In this document: positions 18,271-27,472 of the stretch, piece by piece
Layout: every line of letters begins with the position of its first letter
Position numbering within the stretch: position 1 is the stretch's first letter
DNA from: JAJDFU01 sp964641965
Lineage (GTDB): Bacteria > Bacteroidota > Bacteroidia > Chitinophagales > Saprospiraceae
Direction: 5' to 3'
DNA: 62,599 nucleotides
Assembly: GCA_964641965.1 (NCBI GenBank)
Contig: CAZXLD010000026.1
Span: forward strand, 1-62,599
Position numbers and translations under genes: made by a program
Notes under the pieces: model-generated
What the model was told of the DNA's origin: nothing
The model's database searches: none
Seen by the model: the letters and a program-made list of their open reading frames with translations, nothing else

Positions 18271-18861
18271 CTATAACGACCAGGACCGTTGTCCTTCCTC
18301 CATAGGTATACAGGCCTGAAATTCGCCTGGAATCGGTAGATAAGCTAACACCTCTTCCCCAACTGTTTCCGAACAGAAATAACCTAAAATAACCATTTCC
18401 AGCATTCGCGCCATAAACGGCTTTTTGTCCCCTTCCTCTGCTGATCGTCTTCTCGGTTCAATAAAGGCAAGTGCATCCTGAACCTCTTGATTGACTATTT
18501 CTACCTGCTGTTCCGAATTTATAAGGAGAAAGCTCGTACCGTATTGTTGAGTAGATTTAGCATGTAGTTGTTCCACGCCCGCTTTCAGAACCATTTGTTC
18601 TTCGGAATCCATGCAGGCATACGCAAGCTGATCTACAAACCCTGGAGCACCAACCGTAACGGCTCCGGGAGTTTCGGTCTCAGGCAGAATAATATCGGCA
18701 ATCCGGGTAATACATTCTGCCTCTTCCGGGCTAAAAAATTGGGGTTCCCAATCCGGAACATTTCTAGCAGTACATCCATTCAATACAGCGGTAGCTGCTG
18801 ATCCGGAGACGGCAAATCCAAGGAGGAAGGTCGTTTTACGTATTGCTTCTCTGCGATCCAT
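18271..18861 (-). CDS. Gluconate 2-dehydrogenase subunit 3-like protein (Tat/lipoprotein signal)
   Basis: A 196-residue small subunit of a membrane-associated sugar oxidoreductase. The N terminus combines a twin-arginine motif (DRREAIRKTTFLLGF) with a Cys at about residue 29 (AVLNGCTA) that looks like a lipobox, so it is probably exported folded and lipidated. The body matches the gluconate_2-dh3 family (FFSPEEAECITRIADIILPE, GAPGFVDQLAYACM). It is 34 bp downstream of the GMC oxidoreductase. In this family the small subunit supplies the export signal for the flavoprotein, which itself lacks one here. Confidence 0.88.
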   Translation of the reverse strand: MDRREAIRKTTFLLGFAVSGSAATAVLNGCTARNVPDWEPQFFSPEEAECITRIADIILPETETPGAVTVGAPGFVDQLAYACMDSEEQMVLKAGVEQLHAKSTQQYGTSFLLINSEQQVEIVNQEVQDALAFIEPRRRSAEEGDKKPFMARMLEMVILGYFCSETVGEEVLAYLPIPGEFQACIPMEEGQRSWSL

Positions 18862-18895
18862 AATTTTTCTTTTTCCTATCGGTCGAAGGATTTTT

Positions 18896-20596
18896 TTAAA
18901 TATTGCCTTTGTTCATTTGATCAAATGCATGCTGAGCAGCTCGGGCTGTAAGCGCCATATAGGTCAGGGAAGGATTCTGACAGGCCGCCGAAGTCATACA
19001 TGCGCCGTCTGTAACGTACACATTGGGTACCGCATGGATTTGATTATGGGCATTGAGTACGGAAGTCTTGGGGTCGCGCCCCATACGAGCAGTGCCCATT
19101 TCGTGAATGCCCAGACCAGGCCCCCCCATATCATCATAGGTCTCCACGTCCTTAAGCCCGGCAGCTTCCAGCATTTCAGCAGCCGACTCCGCCATGTCCT
19201 TACGCATAGCTATCTCATTATCCTTAAACTCGCAATCGATCGTAAGGGTGGGCAATCCGTGCTTATCCCGGAGGTCCGAGTTTAATTCTACTTTATTTTC
19301 GTGGTAAGGCAAGCATTCTCCAAAGCCAGTCATACCAAAACGCCATGGTCCCGGCTGAAGGATTCGGTCTTTGAATTCCGCTCCCACGCCAAGCTCCCGA
19401 ACGAAATAGCGCCAATCTCCACGGCTGGCACCTCCCTGGTAACCAAACCCTCGAACATAATCCCTTCGCTTGGTTTTTTGATCCAGGTTTCGGAAGCGGG
19501 GAATATATATTCCATTAGCGCGCCTTCCTTTGTAATAGCGGTCTTCAAACCCTTCGTAGGTTCCATTAGCGCCGACTCGAAAATGATGATCCATCAGATT
19601 GTGACCCAATTCGCCACTGTCATTGCCCAATCCATTGGGAAAGCGATCGGAAGTGGAATGCAACAAAATCCAGGTAGACCCAAGGGCAGAAGCGCAACAG
19701 AATACGACCTTTGCCTTGAATTCCATGGTTGCTCCTGTTTCCGCATCCAGTACTTCTACTCCGGTAGCCTTTTGTTTATCCTCATCCAGTAAAATCCGGG
19801 TTACAATAGAATTGGGGCGGAGGGTCATATTTCCCGTCGCCTCGGCTGCCGGCAGCGTGGCAGCATTACTACTAAAATAGCCTCCGTAAGGGCAACCCCG
19901 GCTACACCTGTTCCGGTACGCGCATGCGCCCCGGCCATTGTGGGGCTGAGTTAAGTTGGCTACTCTTCCTATGGTCATGATCCGATTGTCAAAGCGTTGC
20001 CCGATCCGGTCCCGCACGTGTTCCTCCAGGCAGTTCATGTCCATTGGAGGCAAAAACTTGCCATCCGGAAGTTGAGAAAGCTTTTCAGACCGGCCGCTTA
20101 TTCCGGCAAACGACTCCACATAATCGTACCAGGGAGCAATATCTGCATATCGAATTGGCCAATCCACTCCGTGGCCGTCGCGCAAGTTCGATTCAAAATC
20201 CATCTCACTCCACCGATAACTTTGGCGCCCCCACATGATAGAACGCCCTCCTACGTGATAGCCACGAATCCAGTCAAATCGCTTTACTTCGGTATAGGGA
20301 TGCTCTTTATCATTTACCCACCAATGGCGGGTAGAGGGTTTCATCGTATACCCGGTTCGCTCCTGGACCGGATAATCCTCCAATTCCTTACGAGTCATAC
20401 GGTCTCCGTTGGGTAAGTCCCAGGGGTCCGCATGCATAGTGGGGTAATCGTCAATGTGCTTGACATTCCTACCCCGTTCCAGCACAAGGGTCTTTAAGCC
20501 TTTCTCGGAAAGTTCCTTGGCTGCCCATCCTCCACTGATCCCTGATCCTATAACAATAGCGTCATAGGTGTTCGCTTCATTAAAGTTGAAAAACAT
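18896..20596 (-). CDS. GMC-family FAD-dependent oxidoreductase
   Basis: A 566-residue flavoenzyme that oxidises an alcohol, typically a sugar or polyol. The FAD-binding Rossmann motif AIVIGSGISGGWAAKELSEK is at about 14-33. The cysteine-rich segment ACAYRNRCSRGCPYGGYFSS (about 225-245) resembles the one in gluconate/fructose dehydrogenase large subunits. The C-terminal GMC domain includes GIHEMGTARMG and VYVTDGACMTSAACQNPSLT with the active-site His/Asn pair region. No signal peptide is present, and the adjacent Tat-bearing subunit probably carries it across. The isomerase gene is transcribed divergently, 119 bp away. I infer a periplasmic sugar-oxidation (perhaps 3-keto-glycoside) pathway. 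Confidence 0.9.
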   Translation of the reverse strand: MFFNFNEANTYDAIVIGSGISGGWAAKELSEKGLKTLVLERGRNVKHIDDYPTMHADPWDLPNGDRMTRKELEDYPVQERTGYTMKPSTRHWWVNDKEHPYTEVKRFDWIRGYHVGGRSIMWGRQSYRWSEMDFESNLRDGHGVDWPIRYADIAPWYDYVESFAGISGRSEKLSQLPDGKFLPPMDMNCLEEHVRDRIGQRFDNRIMTIGRVANLTQPHNGRGACAYRNRCSRGCPYGGYFSSNAATLPAAEATGNMTLRPNSIVTRILLDEDKQKATGVEVLDAETGATMEFKAKVVFCCASALGSTWILLHSTSDRFPNGLGNDSGELGHNLMDHHFRVGANGTYEGFEDRYYKGRRANGIYIPRFRNLDQKTKRRDYVRGFGYQGGASRGDWRYFVRELGVGAEFKDRILQPGPWRFGMTGFGECLPYHENKVELNSDLRDKHGLPTLTIDCEFKDNEIAMRKDMAESAAEMLEAAGLKDVETYDDMGGPGLGIHEMGTARMGRDPKTSVLNAHNQIHAVPNVYVTDGACMTSAACQNPSLTYMALTARAAQHAFDQMNKGNI

Positions 20597-20715
20597 GAAA
20601 TGAGTGTTGTTCTTTTTGAGAGAGGCCTAAGATTGAAAAAATTTCTAAAAACATCTTTTTATTTTCCAATTTTAGCAGAATCCACACAAAAGAAGGAAAA
20701 AACACCGCCTAACCA

Positions 20716-21624
20716 ATGATATTTCAGTCTACCGTTTCCAGAAGATCATTTCTCTATAAAGGCTACAAAGCGGGACTCGCTGTGGCACTTGGATCATGGT
20801 CTTGCGGAGCAACCAGACCACGAGAAATGACTTATATTGAAAATATGGGTGTGCAGTTGTATACCCTTCGGGATGCGTTGAAAGAAGATATTCCCTCCGC
20901 TCTGAACCAATTGGCCAGCTTGGGTATCCGCAACTTGGAAATGGCCGATCAGGAACGGCTGGACACCCTGCCTGCAACGGCTCTGGAGCTAGGCATGCAG
21001 GTAAGCAGCCTCCACCTCAACCATGCCTTGATAACCGATCCGTCTCCAAAACGGGAGCTCGAAGCTTCCAGCATATTGAAGAAAGCTGCCCGGCAAGGTA
21101 TCCGGTATGCCATCATAGCATGGTTGCCGGAAGAGCATCGAGGAGACCTTGACCTGTTTGCCTACTACGCCGACCGCCTTAATAACCTCGGGAAAATAGG
21201 TGCCGAGGCAGGCATTCAGGTGGGTTATCACCATCATGCCTTTGAATTCAAGCCGGAAAACGGGCGCACTCCATTTGAAGTTTTAATGGAGGACACCGAT
21301 CCCAATTTGGTGGTGCTTGAATTGGATACGTTTTGGTGTGCGGCGGCCGGGAAGGATCCCCTGGCAGTGATGGACCAATATGCCAATCGAATACGGCTCC
21401 TGCATCTTAAAGATATCCCGCCCGGACTAGGCCCTTTATTCAATAATGCGCCGGAAGACGCTTTTCTAGAAGTTGGATCTGGTAGGCTCGATTTCGAAGC
21501 TGTATTATTTAAAGCACGTGCAATTGGTGTTACAAACGTCTATATTGAACAGGATCATACCCCTGGCCCGCCGCTGGAAAGCATTCAAAAAAGTTATCAA
21601 TACCTACAAGAGCTCGGCCTGTAA
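20716..21624 (+). CDS. Sugar phosphate isomerase/epimerase-like TIM-barrel protein (Tat, lipoprotein)
   Basis: A 302-residue xylose-isomerase-like TIM barrel. The N terminus has a textbook twin-arginine motif (VSRRSFLYKG, residues 7-16) and then a lipobox-like Cys (LGSWSCGA, about 34), so the enzyme is probably lipid-anchored outside the cytoplasm. Likely metal ligands lie in VGYHHHAFEFKPENG (about 174-188), VVLELDTFWCAAAG and IRLLHLKDIPPG, with a final Glu in NVYIEQDHTPGPP. The family isomerises or epimerises keto-sugars. Its export signals match those of the divergent GMC/subunit-3 pair, which supports a shared periplasmic pathway. Array C starts about 70 bp after its stop. Confidence 0.88.
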   Translation: MIFQSTVSRRSFLYKGYKAGLAVALGSWSCGATRPREMTYIENMGVQLYTLRDALKEDIPSALNQLASLGIRNLEMADQERLDTLPATALELGMQVSSLHLNHALITDPSPKRELEASSILKKAARQGIRYAIIAWLPEEHRGDLDLFAYYADRLNNLGKIGAEAGIQVGYHHHAFEFKPENGRTPFEVLMEDTDPNLVVLELDTFWCAAAGKDPLAVMDQYANRIRLLHLKDIPPGLGPLFNNAPEDAFLEVGSGRLDFEAVLFKARAIGVTNVYIEQDHTPGPPLESIQKSYQYLQELGL

Positions 21625-21694
21625 CACAATTGAAGAGAGATAATGAAAAAGGGAGCGAATGTAAACCTCGCTGCCCGATATTTAGCGTAGCCTT

Positions 21695-22026
21695 ACAACT
21701 CCACCTACCACATTCAACACTCGCCATTCGTAATTCCACACCCCGGATTTGTCATTCGATGCTCGATGCTGGATACTCGCTGCGCGTTGCTAGCGCCTTG
21801 CGGCGCGATACTTGAAGCTGGATGCTGGATACTCGATGCGCGATGGACGATGGACGATGCACGGTGGACGGTACACGGTGGACGGTGCACGTACAACCTA
21901 TATCACGGACGTACACCATCTGCCATCTGCCATCTGCCATTCGTCACTCGCCATTCGACATTTGCAATTCGTCACTCCGCACCCCGCACTCGCAATTCCA
22001 CATTTGGCATTTGCCATTTGCCAATT
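21695..22026 (-). repeat. Composite heptad repeat array (copy C, continuous)
   Basis: About 47 seven-base words fill the space between two convergent genes. On the plus strand the words are gccattc/gtaattc (21709-21757), gatgctg/gatactc (21758-21841), ggtggac/ggtgcac (21842-21890), a less regular linker with a direct repeat ACGTACA 20 bp apart (about 21889-21915), then tctgcca/ctcgcca/tttgcca (21919-22023). The reverse complement has the same module order as copy B. The 19-nt core is at 21974-21992, and the hairpin GCGCC-TTGC-GGCGC at 21793-21806 is the complement of the GCAA hairpin of copy B. This copy has no gap and is the best template for the family. Confidence 0.9.
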
Positions 22027-22059
22027 AAACCATTCCTAGGTCTTCCATTCAATTGTGGC

Positions 22060-24870
22060 TTATCCTACCACTACGTTGATCATGCGGCCCGGAACCACAA
22101 TTATCTTGCGGATTGTTTTTCCGTTAATCCATTTTTGCAAGCCATCCAGTTCGAGCGCTGCCTTTTCCAATTCTTCCTTGTTGGCATGAGTTGGAAAGGA
22201 ATGGGTAAAACGGGTTTTACCGTTAACGGCAATAGGGTATTCCACTACATCTTCCACCAACATATTTTCATCCAGTTCGGGATACTGCTGTTGGTGTACG
22301 CTGCCTTTGCCACCTAATTGATGCCACAATTCTTCTGCCAAAAAGGGAGCAAATGGCGCGATGAGTACCGTCATATCGGTCAAAATAGTCCGGTTGGCGC
22401 AATTCAGCTTTTTCAAATCGTTGACCGCAATCATAAATGCGGAAACGCAGGTATTAAAACTAAACCGCTCTATATCCTCCGATATTTTTTTTATCGCCGT
22501 GTGTAAGACCTTGAGTTCTTCTTTGGACGGATCTCCTTTTGTAACCATCCAGTCCCCTTTCTCTGAATAAAATAAACTCCAGAAACGCCTCAGGAATTTG
22601 CTTACCCCGTCAATTCCCTTGGTATCCCAAGGTTTAGCTTGTTCAATAGGACCCAGAAACATCTCATACATCCGAAAACAATCTGCTCCGTATTGTTCGA
22701 CTACGTCATCCGGATTGATCACATTAAACTTGGACTTGCTCATCTTGCCTACTTCGGAAACTGTCAAAAATCGGTCGCTACCCTCTGCAAAAATGAATTC
22801 ATGCCCTTGGTATTCCGGGCGCCAAGCTTTGAATTGGTCCAGGCCTATTCCGTCGAGATAAGATTCTGTACTGCCATAGTTGGAAACAAAATCGATCAAC
22901 ACTGGAATTTGAGCCAGCTCTTTGGGGTCGTGCCCTTCAGCTAATTCTGCGCTCAGGAATTGGTTCTTGGATTTAATCAAGTAGATATTTTCGATCACCC
23001 CTTGGATCATTCCCTGGTTGATCAGCTTTCGAAAGGGTTCTTTAGTCGGAACCCAACCCTTGTCATACAAAAACTTGTGCCAAAAACGAGAATACATCAG
23101 GTGCCCAACAGCATGTTCGGTACCACCTACATACAGGTCTACATCTTTCCAGTAGTGGAGTGCTTCCGGAGATGCAAATTCCTTCTGGTTTTGAGCATCC
23201 ATGTAGCGGAGAAAATACCAGCTGGACCCAGCAAAACCAGGCATAGTATCCGTCTCCCGGGTCCAGCCGTTTGGAAGATTAACCCAATCATTTACCCGAG
23301 CCAATGGAGATTTACCGCCAGAACCGGGTTTGTAATCATCGAGATCAGGCAATACCAGCGGCAACTCCGCTTCTGGTAAGGCATGCGCAATGCCCTCCTT
23401 ATCATACACAATGGGAAAAGGCTCCCCCCAGTACCGCTGCCGGCTGTAAATAGCATCCCGCAAGCGGTAATTGATCTGGCGCCTTCCCAGCCCTCGCTTT
23501 TCAATTTCCTGTAGTACAGCCTCAATGGCATCTTTGACTTCCATTCCGTTTATAAAACCGGAATGGATCATTTTCCCCACCTTGTCCTCAACCCCTGCTC
23601 CCGGATACATGGACTTATCAATGACCTCAATAATTTCCAATCCGAACTTTTCCGCGAACCGATGATCGCGCTCATCATCCGCCGGTACCGCCATAATCGC
23701 CCCGGTTCCGTAGTCTTTCAATACATATTCTCCAATCCAGATCGGGATTTTCGTTTCCGTAAATGGGTTGATGGCGTAAGCACCCAAGAAACAGCCCGTA
23801 ACTTCTTTTACATCTGCCATTCGTTCGCGTTCCGAACGGGATTTTACATACTCCAGATAGGCATCTACCTCTTTACGCTGGTCTGCCGTGGTCAATACGT
23901 CTACCAGATCGTGCTCTGGGGCTAAAACCATGTAGGTAGCCCCAAAAATAGTGTCGGGTCGGGTGGTATAGATCTCAATTTTCTCCTTAGATCCAGCTAC
24001 CTCAAAAAAGAGTTGTGCTCCCTCAGACCGACCGATCCAATTGCCCTGCATTTTTTTCATGGCTTCCGACCAGTCCAACTCTTGCAGGTCATTGAGCAGG
24101 CGCTCTGCATAAGCAGTGATTCGCAGCGACCATTGTAACATGGGTCGACGTTCGACCGGGAAACCGCCTCGCTCTGAGACTCCATCCTTTACTTCGTCAT
24201 TAGCCAGTACCGTACCCAAAGCTTCGCACCAATTGACAAAGGTTTGTTTCCGATAAGCCAGCCGATAGTTCATCAGAATTTCATCCTTTTCCTTGTTGGA
24301 ATAGGTCTTCCATTCCTTGGCGGTAAAATCCTCTGATTGAGTGGTAGCTGCTTGTACGGTCTGATTACCCTCTTTTTCAAACCGATTAACCAGCTCCTCT
24401 ATGGGCTGAGCCTTTTCCGCTTGTAAGTCGTAATAATGGGCAAACAATTGGAGGAATATCCATTGAGTCCATTTGTAAAACCCCGGATCACAAGTCCGCA
24501 CCTCCCGGCTCCAATCGAAGCTAAAACCAAGACTACCCAGTTGGGACCGATAGCGGGCAATATTTTTATTGGTGGAGTCAGCGGGATGGACACCCGTTTG
24601 GATAGCATATTGCTCCGCGGGCAACCCAAAGGCATCGTATCCCATCGGATGAAGTACATTAAACCCTTTTAACCGTTTGTATCGGGAAAAAATGTCAGAA
24701 GCGATGTACCCCAAGGGATGACCTACATGCAAACCTGCACCAGACGGATAGGGAAACATATCCAATACATAATATTTCGGCCGGGAAGGATCCACCTCTA
24801 CCTTATAGATTTGCTCTTCCTCCCAAAAAGCTTTCCAACGCTTTTCTATGGCCCGGGCCTGGTATTCCAT
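22060..24870 (-). CDS. leuS: Leucyl-tRNA synthetase
   Basis: A 936-residue class Ia synthetase charging tRNA-Leu. The HIGH-type motif is YPSGAGLHVGHPLGY (about 42-56) and the KMSKS loop is VGKMSKSKFNVINPDDV (about 710). The CP1 editing domain contains TTRPDTIFGATYMVLAPEH (about 295-315) and GTGAIMAVPADDERDHRF, the site that hydrolyses mischarged tRNA. A C-terminal anticodon-binding helical domain and a small appended domain follow. It is somewhat longer than the E. coli enzyme (about 860), as is usual in Bacteroidota. It is convergent with the isomerase gene across array C. Confidence 0.97.
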   Translation of the reverse strand: MEYQARAIEKRWKAFWEEEQIYKVEVDPSRPKYYVLDMFPYPSGAGLHVGHPLGYIASDIFSRYKRLKGFNVLHPMGYDAFGLPAEQYAIQTGVHPADSTNKNIARYRSQLGSLGFSFDWSREVRTCDPGFYKWTQWIFLQLFAHYYDLQAEKAQPIEELVNRFEKEGNQTVQAATTQSEDFTAKEWKTYSNKEKDEILMNYRLAYRKQTFVNWCEALGTVLANDEVKDGVSERGGFPVERRPMLQWSLRITAYAERLLNDLQELDWSEAMKKMQGNWIGRSEGAQLFFEVAGSKEKIEIYTTRPDTIFGATYMVLAPEHDLVDVLTTADQRKEVDAYLEYVKSRSERERMADVKEVTGCFLGAYAINPFTETKIPIWIGEYVLKDYGTGAIMAVPADDERDHRFAEKFGLEIIEVIDKSMYPGAGVEDKVGKMIHSGFINGMEVKDAIEAVLQEIEKRGLGRRQINYRLRDAIYSRQRYWGEPFPIVYDKEGIAHALPEAELPLVLPDLDDYKPGSGGKSPLARVNDWVNLPNGWTRETDTMPGFAGSSWYFLRYMDAQNQKEFASPEALHYWKDVDLYVGGTEHAVGHLMYSRFWHKFLYDKGWVPTKEPFRKLINQGMIQGVIENIYLIKSKNQFLSAELAEGHDPKELAQIPVLIDFVSNYGSTESYLDGIGLDQFKAWRPEYQGHEFIFAEGSDRFLTVSEVGKMSKSKFNVINPDDVVEQYGADCFRMYEMFLGPIEQAKPWDTKGIDGVSKFLRRFWSLFYSEKGDWMVTKGDPSKEELKVLHTAIKKISEDIERFSFNTCVSAFMIAVNDLKKLNCANRTILTDMTVLIAPFAPFLAEELWHQLGGKGSVHQQQYPELDENMLVEDVVEYPIAVNGKTRFTHSFPTHANKEELEKAALELDGLQKWINGKTIRKIIVVPGRMINVVVG

Positions 24871-25120
24871 ATCAACGGGTCTACTAGGTTTGATAATGTT
24901 TGTAAATGGTGGCGAAAATAGCCAAATCGCCTTAGAATTGGAACGTCTGTAGCAACCGATAAATTCCCATTAGCATCGGGAAGGCTGCATTCGTCGATTA
25001 CATGTGTATGGCAATTGGGATTACAAGTATATTGCAATGATTCCAGGATGGTTTGTAAAGCAAAACCGTAAATCACGCCGGCCAGGCCATCCAAAAACTG
25101 ATAACCAATACAGGATCGAA

Positions 25121-25537
25121 ATGAAAGCACTTATCCGAATTGCTCTTGTCCTGATAATAGGGATTATAGCTTACAATTACTTTGCTGGCACAAGTGAGGA
25201 AAAAGAAACGAGCCAGGAAATCATCAATACAGCCAAAGACCTGGGAGCTGCTACTTGGGCCATGCTAAAATCCGAAAAGGAAAAGTTTGACAACGGCAAG
25301 TATGATGGCTTTATGGAAGATGTAAAAGGCTTGTTTGGCTCCTTAAGGGAAAAAGCGCAACAATTGGGCGATAAAGAGTCCTTAGACAAGCTGGAAGACC
25401 TGGATCGAAGAAGGGAAAAAATCGAAACCCAAATGAAAGAACAAGAGGAAGTGGATCCAAAGCTCAAAGAGGAGATGAAAAAATTGATGGAAGAGACTGA
25501 AGATTTGATGCGAAAGATGACAGAGGAAATGGAGTAA
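25121..25537 (+). CDS. Small membrane-anchored coiled-coil protein, unknown function
   Basis: A 138-residue protein. I take the ATG at 25121 because it starts directly into a membrane helix (IRIALVLIIGIIAYNYFAG, residues 4-22); the longer frame adds 39 residues of non-family character. After the helix come charged helices rich in Glu and Lys (REKIETQMKEQEEVDPKLKE, about 95-115) that should form a coiled coil. This points to a single-pass or signal-anchored protein with a periplasmic or cytoplasmic coil. I do not recognise the family. Confidence 0.7.
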   Translation: MKALIRIALVLIIGIIAYNYFAGTSEEKETSQEIINTAKDLGAATWAMLKSEKEKFDNGKYDGFMEDVKGLFGSLREKAQQLGDKESLDKLEDLDRRREKIETQMKEQEEVDPKLKEEMKKLMEETEDLMRKMTEEME

Positions 25538-25677
25538 TCTTGTTTGGTGTAGTTGACCTAAGCTTCAAAACGCTCCCTTGCCTTCAAATACCCGATTGCC
25601 CCAAATTGGCGCCTACATAAAAGGTACTTTATGTTTTGATTCTTCTTCAAGTATGGAGAGCTACTGTTATCCAACTT

Positions 25678-26253
25678 TCACAAAGAAGCCCGGGTGCAGA
25701 TTTTGACAGGGGTAATATTATCCAGTAGTATATTACCAGGGTGATTGAAGGCGCCATCCTTAAAATGCGCTTCGAAAGTGAGATAATGCATCGTCAACTT
25801 GGGAGTAAAAGTAACCTCCAGGGTGGTCCATTCCTGATTTTCCATATAGGTGGTCTCCAGCAGTAGTTGCTGGGCTTGGCATTTTGAAGCCCCTCCCCAG
25901 ACCCTGAGCTTAAGTGCCCCGGAATACCCCGCATACGTATTGCTGTGGGCTACATCGATCGTAAACGAATAACAGCTACCGGGTTTAAGCCCTTCGCTTA
26001 ATCGTTGCCCAATACTTTCGTAGGAACCATCTTCCCGGGTTATCAAACCTACATAGGTATCGCCTTCGGAGGGCTCCAAATAAACCCCCCAGGGCCCAGG
26101 TAAAATATCGGGGGTAGTCCCTTGGGCACAAGGAAACCACCCCACGGGTACGGTAGCATCCTGAGGGTCTCCTTCAAAAGAGGAATTGACCAATTGAATT
26201 TGGCTAAATCCCAGCAGTGGAATTAGAAAAAGAAACAACAAAACTGAGCGCAT
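25678..26253 (-). CDS. Secreted protein with carbohydrate-binding-like beta-sandwich
   Basis: A 191-residue exported protein. The ATG at 26253 gives a standard signal peptide (MRSVLLFLFLIPLLGFSQIQ); the frame could extend 39 codons upstream, but that stretch is not signal-like. The mature part resembles the galactose-binding-like domains that start with an 'NSSFEG' strand: LVNSSFEGDPQ, VPVGWFPCAQGT, YVGLITREDGSYESIGQRLS, SCYSFTIDVAHS, WTTLEVTFTP. Such domains often bind glycans or are parts of larger adhesins. This one stands alone. No catalytic domain is visible. Confidence 0.7.
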   Translation of the reverse strand: MRSVLLFLFLIPLLGFSQIQLVNSSFEGDPQDATVPVGWFPCAQGTTPDILPGPWGVYLEPSEGDTYVGLITREDGSYESIGQRLSEGLKPGSCYSFTIDVAHSNTYAGYSGALKLRVWGGASKCQAQQLLLETTYMENQEWTTLEVTFTPKLTMHYLTFEAHFKDGAFNHPGNILLDNITPVKICTRASL

Positions 26254-26602
26254 AACTATCGGGGGTATCATTGATCTACAAGTAAGATATTTGGCTGATT
26301 TAAAATCGATAAAGCACCGAAAAAAGTTTCCGTAAGAATAAATTCTGGCAGGTTTACTGGATGGTATCAAGTGTCAAATATGAAGTATCGAATGGCAAGG
26401 GATGCGGGAATTTATTGCTGTTCAAAAAAATAGTTCAAACTGGATAGTCAAATTTAGGAACCTTTAAATTGGACTATCGAGTGACGACGCGCCTAACTAA
26501 TGCTGATGAGACGCAGTCGTTGTCAGTAAGGCGTTAGCACGGAGTGACAAGCATTCAGCCCAGTAGAAATCCGTACCTTGGCAACCAAATTCGGATGGCC
26601 CG
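26254..26602. other. Intergenic region, possible degraded heptad array and imperfect hairpin
   Basis: This 349-bp gap separates divergent genes. From about 26368, words such as tcaagtg, tcgaatg, gcaaggg and atgcggg fall in 7-bp steps. GAGTGAC occurs at 26479 and 26542, exactly 63 bp (9 x 7) apart, and AAGGCGTTAGCAC at about 26528 echoes AAGGCGCTAGCATC in copy B. GCCTAACT (26491-26498) and AGTAAGGC (26525-26532) can pair with one mismatch around an inner small stem. A weak -7-like TACCTTGG at 26574-26581 could serve ftsX. All of this is weaker than in the four clear arrays. Confidence 0.4.
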
Positions 26603-27460
26603 ATGTCAACTCGAGTAAAGACCAATTCATTTTACGCTATAATAGGAGTTTCCCTCGTCCTGTTCCTGTTAGGTTCTTTTGGGCTTGGAATCATTTACGC
26701 CCAAAAACTGGTCATACTGTTCAAAGAGCGGATGAACGTCCTGATCGAAATTGAACAAGGCACCTCAAGGGAAGAAATTGCGCAACTAGAAGACGTGCTC
26801 GATATCAAACCATTTGTCAAAAAGAGCAGTGTTATATTCATTAGTAAAGAAAACGCTGCTGAGCAAATGCGTACCGAATTTGGAGAGGATTTCCTGAAGC
26901 TCAATCTTCCCAATCCATTTTATGACATGCTAACCTTCAATTTGCAGGCAGATTATATGCAAGTTGATAGTTTGGTAAGGATAGAAGAAGACCTCCGGCA
27001 ATTTACTATTGTCGGGGGAGTTTATTATCAGGAAAATTTGATCGATCAGGTAGCGGCCAATGTGAAAAAGCTTGCTTATGTAGCTGCCGGCATCGGCATT
27101 TTTATCATTTTTGTGGCGCTTCTGCTGATTTACAATACAATCCGCCTTTCCTTATACGCTAATCGTTTCTTAATCAAAACGATGCAGTTGGTAGGTGCAT
27201 CATGGGGGTTTATCAGCAAGCCTTTTTTCTGGAAAGCTGCGGGCTATGGCCTTATCAGTGGACTGTTGGCCTTGGGTGGCATGATGTTGCTCTTACTTTG
27301 GGCTTGGCAGGTTTTTCCGGAACTTCGCCAAGTAGACGATTGGGTAGCCATGGGCATCCTGGCCGGTTCAATTGTTCTTTTGGGAATCGTGTTGTTTTCG
27401 CTTAGCACCTATCTTGTGGTTAACAGATATCTGCGGATGCGCGTGGATGACCTGTATTGA
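26603..27460 (+). CDS. ftsX: Cell division protein FtsX
   Basis: A 285-residue inner-membrane permease-like protein. The first membrane helix (YAIIGVSLVLFLLGSFGLGI, about 11-30) is followed by a periplasmic domain (about 35-150) and three helices near 158-180, 212-235 and 250-272. FtsX works with the ATPase FtsE to control peptidoglycan hydrolases at the septum. FtsE is not in the window, which is common because the genes are often separate in Bacteroidota. The gene heads a tight cluster with DUF3098, uppP and truB, with gaps of only 12 bp, 12 bp and 50 bp. Confidence 0.9.
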   Translation: MSTRVKTNSFYAIIGVSLVLFLLGSFGLGIIYAQKLVILFKERMNVLIEIEQGTSREEIAQLEDVLDIKPFVKKSSVIFISKENAAEQMRTEFGEDFLKLNLPNPFYDMLTFNLQADYMQVDSLVRIEEDLRQFTIVGGVYYQENLIDQVAANVKKLAYVAAGIGIFIIFVALLLIYNTIRLSLYANRFLIKTMQLVGASWGFISKPFFWKAAGYGLISGLLALGGMMLLLLWAWQVFPELRQVDDWVAMGILAGSIVLLGIVLFSLSTYLVVNRYLRMRVDDLY

Positions 27461-27472
27461 ATGGAAAAATAG

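Noticed and set aside
24846..25130. 94-codon minus-strand frame upstream of leuS
   Set aside because: It overlaps the leuS start and the start of the small coiled-coil gene. The sequence has no recognisable domain; it may be a remnant, but I cannot support it.
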